This document shows, piece by piece, positions 58,680 to 64,000 of a DNA stretch of 64,000 nt. Position 1 is the stretch's first letter, and every line of letters begins with the position of its first letter. Source of the DNA: Trujillonella endophytica (GTDB taxonomy: Bacteria > Actinomycetota > Actinomycetes > Mycobacteriales > Geodermatophilaceae); assembly GCF_019799905.1 (NCBI RefSeq), contig NZ_JABGCI010000005.1, positions 62,001-126,000 of the forward strand. Direction: 5' to 3'. The translations under genes were made by a program, and so were the position numbers. The notes beneath the pieces are model-generated. The model was not told the origin of the DNA. It ran no database searches and saw nothing but the letters and a program-made list of their open reading frames with translations.

Positions 58680-58990
58680 CCGCACCGACGCGGCCGCGCG
58701 GGGTTCCCGTCGAACCACCGGCGTCGCCGGCCTGCCGATTCGCGCGGGCCGGCGGGGTCAGGGCAGGTGAGGTCCGGGCCGGCGGGGTCAGGGCAGGTGA
58801 GGTCCGGGCCGGCGGGGTCAGGGCAGGTGAGGTCCGGGCCGGCGGGGTCAGGGCAGGTGAGGTCCGGGCCGGCGGGGTCAGGGCAGGCGGGGCCAGGGCA
58901 GGTGAGGTCCGGGCCGGCGGGGTCAGGGCCGGCGGGGTCAGGGCCGGCGGGGCCAGGGCAGGTGAGGTCCGGGCCGACAGGGTCAGGGCA
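58680..58990. repeat. Minisatellite of ~30-bp units after the HNH gene
   Basis: From 58747 a 30-bp unit (made of GGCCGGCGGGGTCAGGGC then AGGTGAGGTCCG) repeats at 58747, 58777, 58807, 58837 and 58867 without change, then in shuffled 10-20-bp pieces to ~58990. All units are direct, with no unique spacers. The last unit carries the stop codon of the next, convergent gene. 58680-58746 holds nothing recognisable. Confidence 0.9.
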
Positions 58991-60080
58991 GGAGGGTGGT
59001 CAGGCGGACGCTCACGCCGTCCCCCGCACGCCGGATGGCCACGTGGTCGCACAGCTGACGGGCCAGCCACAGCCCCATGCCCCCGTGCGACAGGTCCTCG
59101 CCGTGCGCCGGGCCGTAGCCGGCGAACGGGTCGTCCCACCCGCGCCCGGCGTCGCGGATGGTGCACACCAGCCGCCCCGGCCCGCTCCACAGGCGGAGGC
59201 CGGCCGGCGCGCCACCGTGCCGGACGGCGTTGGACGCCATCTCGTCGACGGCCATGAGGAAGTCCTCGAGGACGTCGGCGGGCCCGTCCACGTCGGACAG
59301 CCGGTCGCGGACGGCGTGGCGGAGGCCGGCGTAGTCGGTGATGTCGTCGTCGGCCAGCAGCGGCGGGGTCGACTCCAGCTGCTCGTCGGACACCGGCAGC
59401 TCGCGCAGGTAGGTGGCGGGGTCGACGAAGTCGGGGTTCACCGTCCGCCCCGTGGCGGTGCGCAGGTGCGGGTGGGTGGCGCGAGCCGCGGCCAGCACCG
59501 GCTCGGGCAGGCGGGAGCCGAACACGCACAGCCCCCACAGCGGCCACCCGGTGAAGGCGACGTTGATGACCGCCTCGTAGGCCTGCCACTCCCGGTGGTC
59601 CGCGGCCGTGCCGCCGAAGTCGACCTCGCCGAGCACCCGCACCCGCCGACCCGGCCGGGCGTGCTCGGCGGCGAACCGGCGGAACGCGGTGATCGCCGCC
59701 GGCGTCCGGTGCCGGTAGAGCTCGTGCCGCTCGACCACGACGACCCTCGGGTCGTCGCCGAGCACCTCGCGCAGCGGCGCCGCCGTCTCCGCGGCGACGG
59801 CGACGACCGCGGCGTCGCCGTCGGCGAGGCCCTCGAGCAACCAGGGGGCGGCGACCGCGGTCACCTGGTCCACGGAGTCGTAGAACAGGGCGTCGTGCGC
59901 CGACGTCCCGTCGTGCGGGGGAGGTGCCCCGGCGGCCCCGCCCGTGTGCTGCCGGTGCAACGCGTCGCCCCCGTGGTGCTCGTGTTCCTGCGGCCTCGTC
60001 CAGGGCGACCGCCCCGGAGTGAGGCACCCCGTGGGAGGGCGGTACCCGTTCCGCCGCGGCGTGAACGGTTCCCGGTCCAC
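58983..60080 (-). CDS. MEDS sensory domain plus anti-sigma-type HATPase protein
   Basis: This is a 365-residue protein. After a ~60-residue Pro/His-rich N-terminus, a MEDS domain (HDALFYDSVDQVTAVAAPWLLEGLADGDAAVVAV, RVRVLGEVDF) is followed by a C-terminal HATPase_c_2 domain (MAVDEMASNAVRHGG, DAGRGWDDPF, HGGMGLWLARQLCDHVAI). This pairing is common in actinobacterial anti-sigma kinase-like regulators. The GTG at 60080 is the longest start; a TTG near residue 41 is an alternative. The stop codon lies inside a minisatellite. Confidence 0.85.
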   Translation of the reverse strand: MDREPFTPRRNGYRPPTGCLTPGRSPWTRPQEHEHHGGDALHRQHTGGAAGAPPPHDGTSAHDALFYDSVDQVTAVAAPWLLEGLADGDAAVVAVAAETAAPLREVLGDDPRVVVVERHELYRHRTPAAITAFRRFAAEHARPGRRVRVLGEVDFGGTAADHREWQAYEAVINVAFTGWPLWGLCVFGSRLPEPVLAAARATHPHLRTATGRTVNPDFVDPATYLRELPVSDEQLESTPPLLADDDITDYAGLRHAVRDRLSDVDGPADVLEDFLMAVDEMASNAVRHGGAPAGLRLWSGPGRLVCTIRDAGRGWDDPFAGYGPAHGEDLSHGGMGLWLARQLCDHVAIRRAGDGVSVRLTTLLP

Positions 60081-60089
60081 CTACACGGC

Positions 60090-60788
60090 TCAGTCCCGGC
60101 AGGAGGTGGTGACCCTGGCCGAGCCGACGTCCTCGCGGTCGTAGACGGCGACGAAGGTCTGGGCGTCCTCGGCGGTGGCGAAGTACACGGCCAGCCGGTT
60201 GTCGTCGGGCTCGAAGCCCAGCGACTCCACGGCGCCCAGGTCGCAGGCGACCGACCCGATGCCCGAACCGGCGTACCCGTAGATGCCGGTCAGGTAGGCC
60301 TCGGTCTCCCCCAGCGCGTGGGCCTGCCACTCGTCGATCGGTGAACCGGTGGCCAGGTACACCGCCCACACCTGCGCGCCCTGGGTGGGGATGACCTCCG
60401 GCGGCAACGGGCCGGTCCCGTCGGGGTCGGACACCTCGGGGCCGTCCGGTGCCGGCGTCCCCGGTGCCGGCGTCCCCGGTGCCGGCGTCCCCGGTGCCGG
60501 CGTCCCCGGTGCCGGCGTCCCCGGTGCCGGAGGAGCCGGCGTGCGGCTGCTCGTGCTGCCCCCACCGCCGCTCGAGTCGCCGGCCGCCGGGTCCGCCTCG
60601 TCCGCGGCCTCGTCGACCGTGTCGTCGGCGGACCCGGCCGGTTCCGGAGCGGCCGGGGCGGTGGAGCCGGCCGAACTCGTGGGGCGGTCGTCGGCCGCCG
60701 TGCCGGAGTCGGCGCCGTCGTCGCCGCCGCAGGCCGTGAGCAGCACGGCCGCCGTCAGCAGCGAGGACACGAGCGTGGAGCGGTACAT
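60090..60788 (-). CDS. Lipoprotein with a PAPGT repeat linker
   Basis: This 232-residue protein starts at ATG 60788 after GGAGG. The signal has a lipobox LTACGG near residue 18, so it is membrane-anchored outside. A ~75-residue Asp/Glu/Ala/Ser-rich region is followed by five PAPGT units encoded by identical 15-bp repeats, then a ~115-residue globular domain (AVYLATGSPIDEWQAHALGETEAYLTGIYGYAGSGIGSVACD). The linker probably spans the cell wall. The globular domain is of no family I recognise. Confidence 0.75.
   Translation of the reverse strand: MYRSTLVSSLLTAAVLLTACGGDDGADSGTAADDRPTSSAGSTAPAAPEPAGSADDTVDEAADEADPAAGDSSGGGGSTSSRTPAPPAPGTPAPGTPAPGTPAPGTPAPGTPAPDGPEVSDPDGTGPLPPEVIPTQGAQVWAVYLATGSPIDEWQAHALGETEAYLTGIYGYAGSGIGSVACDLGAVESLGFEPDDNRLAVYFATAEDAQTFVAVYDREDVGSARVTTSCRD
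60448..60530 (-). repeat. 15-bp tandem repeat encoding PAPGT units
   Basis: On the plus strand the unit GGTGCCGGCGTCCCC occurs five times in full from 60448, plus an 8-base partial copy, with no mismatches. It can change length without shifting the frame. Confidence 0.95.
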
Positions 60789-61105
60789 GGTTGGCCTCCT
60801 CGGTGGTGGGGGCCGTAAGAAATCGCAGATCAGCGGGCGCCCACCAGAGGCGCGGATGCGGTCATCCGCCAAAGCTCTCGCGCCCCATGGGCAACTTCTG
60901 CCGCAGACGTCTGGTGAGCAGGAAGACCTTCCGGCATGCGCCTGCGCAACGTGTCAGCGCCGGCACGTGCCGTCATCAGCAGGCCCGGATCCGGCAGCGG
61001 ACGTCACGGAGAGGGCGCGGACGGGCACACCCCGGTGCCGAGAACGCCCACGTCGGCACGCACACTCTTGGTGTCTGCAACCACTGAGCTCCGGAGTCCC
61101 CCGCA
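60789..61105. other. 317-bp gap between divergent genes
   Basis: I see no supported gene. It has the least GC-rich stretches of the window (GTAAGAAATCGCAGATC at ~60820) and should hold the promoters of the lipoprotein gene (minus) and the PorA-family gene (plus), but no hexamer pair stands out. Confidence 0.35.
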
Positions 61106-62164
61106 GTGAGATCGACCCGCACCTCCATCCTCCTGGCCGTGGTCGGCGTGCTCCTGATCGTCGCCGCCGCGGTCGTCCGATTCGTCGTCGTCCCGAGCGC
61201 CACCGACCTCCCCGAGGACCTCGACGTCACCCTTCGCTTCGACGGCACCTACGACGGGATCAACCCGGGCGTGCTCTCGGGCGAGGCGACCGAGGTGCTC
61301 CTCGAGGACGTCCCGATCGAGGCCAGCCGCCGCGTGCAGGCCGAGTCGGTCGACGGCGACACCGAGATCGTGCTCCGCACCGACGAGCGGAGCATCGGCG
61401 GTGGGGAACCCGCGGTGACCGAGGCTCGCTTCAACGTCGACCGCGGCACCGCCGAGGCCCTCCCGGCGCCGGACGGCGCCGACGACGTGACCTCCGCGGA
61501 GGCGCTGGTCTTCACGCTCCCGGTCGACCCCTCGACCGAGGAAGGCGCGTACGAGTACTGGGACCACTACACGCTGCAGGCCGCGCCCGTGACCTTCGAG
61601 GGCGAGGAGACCCTGGGCGGACGCGACGTGTACCGGTACGAGTCGGTCGCCGACGGCGAGCTCGCCGACCCGGCGGCCCTGGGCCTGCCGACCTCGCTGC
61701 CCAAGGCCCAGCTGGAGGCGCTCGCCCCGGGCCTCACGGGCCTCGTCGACCCGCAGCTGCTGGCCGCCCTGCCGGCGGTGCTGCCGTCGCTGCCCGCCGA
61801 GATCCCGATCGCCTGGAACTCGAGGACGACGACGTTCGTCGACGCCGACCAGGCGATCGGCGCCACCGTCGCCGGCGGCAGCACCCAGGAGATCAGCGGC
61901 TCGCTCGACCTCGGCGTGACGGTGGTCGACGTCCCCTTCGCGACGATCGACGTCTACTCCACGGACGACTCGATCGACGAGCGCGGCAGCGACGTGGGCG
62001 ACGACTCGAACCTGCTGGACCTGGTCGGCACGATCCTGCCGATCGTCGCGCTGGTGCTGGGGCTGCTGCTCCTGCTCGCCGCGATCCTGCTGGCCGTCCG
62101 CGCCGCCCGGCGTACCGGTGGCACCTCGCGAACGGGCGGGAGCACTGCCGCGCACGCGGCCTGA
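61106..62164 (+). CDS. DUF3068/PorA-family membrane protein
   Basis: This 352-residue protein starts at GTG. An N-terminal helix (SILLAVVGVLLIVAAAVVRFVV, residues ~7-28) and a C-terminal helix (ILPIVALVLGLLLLLAAILLAV, ~311-332) flank a ~280-residue extracytoplasmic domain (EYWDHYTLQAAPVTFEGEETLGGRDVYRYE). This is the layout of DUF3068, annotated as porin PorA family in mycolic-acid and related actinobacteria. A Pro/Thr/Ala tail follows. Its function here is unknown; pore formation is not shown. Confidence 0.82.
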   Translation: MRSTRTSILLAVVGVLLIVAAAVVRFVVVPSATDLPEDLDVTLRFDGTYDGINPGVLSGEATEVLLEDVPIEASRRVQAESVDGDTEIVLRTDERSIGGGEPAVTEARFNVDRGTAEALPAPDGADDVTSAEALVFTLPVDPSTEEGAYEYWDHYTLQAAPVTFEGEETLGGRDVYRYESVADGELADPAALGLPTSLPKAQLEALAPGLTGLVDPQLLAALPAVLPSLPAEIPIAWNSRTTTFVDADQAIGATVAGGSTQEISGSLDLGVTVVDVPFATIDVYSTDDSIDERGSDVGDDSNLLDLVGTILPIVALVLGLLLLLAAILLAVRAARRTGGTSRTGGSTAAHAA

Positions 62165-62196
62165 CCGCGCCCGCCGACGGGGCGGGACACGCACGA

Positions 62197-62234
62197 CCGG
62201 CGGCCCCGGGGGACCTCTCCCCCGGGGCCGCCGG
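62197..62234. terminator. Strong hairpin between convergent genes
   Basis: CCGGCGGCCCCGGGGG and its complement CCCCCGGGGCCGCCGG form a perfect 16-bp stem with the loop ACCTCT, between the PorA-family gene and the 116-aa gene. Confidence 0.75.
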
Positions 62235-62249
62235 CCCGTCCGGCACCGC

Positions 62250-62600
62250 TCAGGCGCTGGTGGCGTCGAGGAGCTGCAGCAGCTCGTGCGCCGCCAGCTC
62301 GATCTCCTTGTGGCCCCACTCCGCTGCCCGGTAGTGGCAGGCGATGATCCCCATCCGGTGCACGCGCCGGAAGTCGCCGTAGACGAAGCCGTACCGCGCC
62401 TTCGTCCCCTCGTTCGCCCCGTCGGTCAGCGCGAGGTGCCAGGCGCCGTACTCCTCCCACGTGTGCCTCGCCAGGTAGCGGTTCTGCTCCTCGGCACCGG
62501 GCTGGACCCGGCCCCACTCGCTGCGCAGCACGTACCGGCGCTTCTCGATGAGCGCGCGGGCGTGGGCGAGACCGGCGGGGTTCACGACGTACGTCGCCAT
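62250..62600 (-). CDS. Conserved hypothetical protein
   Basis: This is a 116-residue protein starting at ATG. It is compact and rich in Trp, Tyr and His (SEWGRVQPGAEEQNRYLARHTWEEYGAWHLALTDG, GDFRRVHRMGIIACHYRAAEWGHKEIE), with strong conservation-like features of a small single domain. I recall similar proteins across actinobacteria but no known function. Immediately upstream is a 32-bp sequence repeated twice in tandem. Confidence 0.7.
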   Translation of the reverse strand: MATYVVNPAGLAHARALIEKRRYVLRSEWGRVQPGAEEQNRYLARHTWEEYGAWHLALTDGANEGTKARYGFVYGDFRRVHRMGIIACHYRAAEWGHKEIELAAHELLQLLDATSA

Positions 62601-62608
62601 CGGCCCAG

Positions 62609-62672
62609 TCCAGCAGCCGGAGGCGGCGGCGGGAAGCGGCTCCAGCAGCCGGAGGCGGCGGCGGGAAGCGGC
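62609..62672. repeat. Two perfect 32-bp tandem repeats
   Basis: 62609-62640 and 62641-62672 are identical (starting TCCAGCAGCCGGAGGCGG). They fill the space between the 81-aa gene stop and the 116-aa gene start, so any promoter or ribosome binding site for the latter lies within or beside them. Confidence 0.95.
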
Positions 62673-62681
62673 CCCGGTCGC

Positions 62682-62927
62682 TCAGTGGGCGGGCTCGGCC
62701 GACCGGTCGCCGGGCTCCGGAGACGGGTCGTCCGCGCGCACCGAGCGACCGTCCAGCCACGCCTGCCACTCCGCGCGACCGCTCCGGCCCGCCCGCGCGG
62801 CACTGATCACGGAGACGGCCGCGACGAGGACCACCACCAGCACCAGCGAGACCGCGACGAGCTCCCAGCCCGCCAGGAACGGCACGGTCATGTCCCCCGG
62901 ATCCGCCGAGAACGAGACGACTGCCAT
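62682..62927 (-). CDS. Small single-pass membrane protein
   Basis: This 81-residue protein has an N-terminal stretch, one strong helix (LVAVSLVLVVVLVAAVSVISAA, residues ~19-40) and an acidic tail with EWQAWLDGRSVRADDP. ATG 62927 has a CACCCT -10 six bases upstream; ATG 62891 is an alternative. It looks like a small anchor protein. I do not recognise a family. Confidence 0.6.
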   Translation of the reverse strand: MAVVSFSADPGDMTVPFLAGWELVAVSLVLVVVLVAAVSVISAARAGRSGRAEWQAWLDGRSVRADDPSPEPGDRSAEPAH

Positions 62928-62933
62928 GGGCCG

Positions 62934-62939
62934 AGGGTG
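62934..62939 (-). promoter_or_regulatory. -10 element of the leaderless 81-aa gene
   Basis: On the minus strand, CACCCT lies six bases before ATG 62927. Confidence 0.3.
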
Positions 62940-63104
62940 CACGACGTCGGCGCCGTCCGGGCTCTCCCGGGACCGGACGTCACCCCTCCGGGCGAGTCAC
63001 CCACCGCGACCGTCCCGAGAGGCCGCGCACCGGACGAGGCGACGGCCCTGCCCCTGCGGGGTGATGCCCGTACCGGAACCCGGTTGCACCCTCTTCCCGC
63101 GACG

Positions 63105-63110
63105 TAACTT
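63105..63110 (+). promoter_or_regulatory. -10 element before the DivIVA-like gene
   Basis: TAACTT, preceded by TTGCAC at 63084-63089 (15-bp spacer), lies 34 bp before ATG 63145, which has a GAGGGGA ribosome binding site. Confidence 0.35.
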
Positions 63111-63144
63111 CCGGACTCCGGCACCAACTGCGAGGGGAACACCG

Positions 63145-64000
63145 ATGAGCCTCGAGCTCGAAGTCGACGGCACGGAGCGCCCGGTGGGCACCTGGTCGCG
63201 CCAGGGGGACGAGGCACCGCACGCCGGGCGCCCGAACGTCTCCGGCGACCTGTCCACGCTCTTCCGGGCAGCGCCGCTGTTCGGCCGCGCCGTGGCCGGC
63301 TACGACCGCTTCCAGGTCGACACCTACGTGCGGTGGGCCGAGGAGGAGCTGGCCATCGCCGAGCGCGAGCGCGAGCACCTCCTGACGCGGCAGGTCCGCA
63401 CCCGGGCCGAGCTGGACGACGCCCGGCGACTGCTCACCCACTCGCCCGCCGGCGGGGAGCTGCTCCAGGTGTCCGGCCGGATCGGCTCGATGCTGGCCGC
63501 CGCGGCCGACGAGGCCGACGGCATCCGGGCCGACGCCCGGGCCGAGCTCGCGACGGCGACGGCCGAGGCGCAGCAGCTGCTGGCGCGGGCCGACGAGACG
63601 GTCACCGCCGCCCAGGCGGGCGCCCGCCGGCTGGTCGCCGAGGCCACCACCGCGGCGACCGTGGTGACCGACGAGGCCGGCCGCGTGCTCGCCGAGGCGG
63701 AGACGACCCGCCGGGAGGCCACGGCGGAGGCCGCCGCGGTCCGGGAGGAGGCGCGCCGCGTCGAGCAGCGGGCCGTCGAGCACGCCGGGCGGGTGCGCGA
63801 GGAAGCAGCCCAGGACGCCGCGGCGACCCTGCTGCGGGCCCGGGCGGAGGTGGTCGGCATGCTCGCCACCGGCCGCGAGCTGCGGCGACGCGCCGACGAG
63901 GAGGCGGCCGCCGTGCGTGACGAGCTGGACCGGACGGCCGCGGCCCGCCGCGCCGGGCTGCTGGCCGAGGTGGACCAGCTGGAGCGCCACCGCGCCGCGC
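63145..64000 (+). CDS. DivIVA-like coiled-coil protein (3' truncated)
   Basis: At least 285 residues run off the right edge without a stop. ATG follows GAGGGGA. Near residue 52 it has FGRAVAGYDRFQVDTYVRWAEEELA, the GYD..qVD.YV motif that opens DivIVA/Wag31-type coiled coils. After ~residue 110 come long Ala/Glu/Arg heptads (ADEADGIRADARAELATATAEAQQLL and onward), a continuous coiled coil. Such proteins organise polar growth, septation or the cytoskeleton. The non-canonical N-terminus of ~45 residues separates it from true DivIVA. Confidence 0.8.
   Translation, partial: MSLELEVDGTERPVGTWSRQGDEAPHAGRPNVSGDLSTLFRAAPLFGRAVAGYDRFQVDTYVRWAEEELAIAEREREHLLTRQVRTRAELDDARRLLTHSPAGGELLQVSGRIGSMLAAAADEADGIRADARAELATATAEAQQLLARADETVTAAQAGARRLVAEATTAATVVTDEAGRVLAEAETTRREATAEAAAVREEARRVEQRAVEHAGRVREEAAQDAAATLLRARAEVVGMLATGRELRRRADEEAAAVRDELDRTAAARRAGLLAEVDQLERHRAA

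Noticed and set aside
58747..58990. CRISPR array
   Set aside because: The 30-bp units abut each other with no unique spacers, and there are no cas genes.

Overview
The window is very GC-rich, gene-dense actinobacterial DNA. Coding GC at third codon positions is extreme, GTG starts are frequent, and many genes look leaderless, with a TAnnnT-like -10 hexamer six bases before the start codon. The gene content (DUF222/HNH endonuclease, SARP-type regulators, DUF6544, DUF6186, a PorA-family DUF3068 protein, two NDH-2-like flavoproteins) suggests a Geodermatophilaceae-like soil or rock actinobacterium such as Blastococcus, Geodermatophilus or Modestobacter. This is inference from gene types, not from a database match. 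I see no rRNA, tRNA, CRISPR array, prophage or insertion sequence.

Layout. 1-1.3 kb: 3' part of an MFS transporter fused to a cyclic-nucleotide-binding domain, and a zinc-ribbon protein. 1.6-9.9 kb: a degradative-enzyme region holding a metzincin-like protease, a subtilase with a lectin-like propeller tail, a free-standing relative of that subtilase's propeptide, an endonuclease I, two tandem SARP-type regulators and a DUF2235 alpha/beta hydrolase. Four of these enzyme genes have the same tandem GTGACG/TTGACG box (11-bp period, 8-9 bp from a -10-like hexamer), the architecture of SARP operators. 9.9-12.2 kb: an EAL-DICT-LOV-GGDEF blue-light/c-di-GMP protein. 12.2-27.4 kb: drug-type MFS, NDH-2, GH65 phosphorylase, MOSC protein, phosphoketolase-acetate kinase (acetate kinase frameshifted), GH15 hydrolase and glucose dehydrogenase, i.e. 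carbohydrate and acetyl-phosphate metabolism. 27.4-28.9 kb: an ECF41-type sigma factor divergent from its typical AhpD-like partner, with a matching promoter.

28.9-37.8 kb is a mixed housekeeping stretch: CPBP protease, small membrane proteins, Asp/Glu racemase, a Rieske-hemerythrin fusion, a lipoprotein, a MacB-like ABC transporter, an NRDE protein and a GNAT protein. 37.9-47.6 kb is a coherent aromatic catabolic cluster: BadI-like ring hydrolase, SDR, Rid protein, PaaX-family regulator, aryl-CoA ligase, ThDP enzyme, cyclase-family metal hydrolase and a 790-aa monooxygenase/old-yellow-enzyme fusion like 2-aminobenzoyl-CoA monooxygenase/reductase. The gene set fits an isatin -> isatinate -> anthranilate -> anthraniloyl-CoA -> ring-opening route. 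All three divergent intergenic regions carry the same GTTGAC-nnn-CGT box, each overlapping a -35 element spaced 18 bp from its -10.

47.6-64 kb: GtrA-like membrane protein, HxlR regulator with a duplicated 17-bp operator facing a GNAT gene, a second NDH-2 divergent from a NarL-type two-component system, SGNH hydrolase, SNF2 helicase, DUF222/HNH endonuclease, a 30-bp minisatellite, a MEDS/anti-sigma kinase-like protein, a lipoprotein with PAPGT repeats, a PorA-family protein, small genes and the 5' part of a DivIVA-like coiled-coil gene running off the end.

The two most interesting systems are the SARP-box regulon over lytic enzymes (1.5-9.3 kb) and the putative isatin/anthranilate CoA pathway with its shared operators (37.9-47.6 kb).
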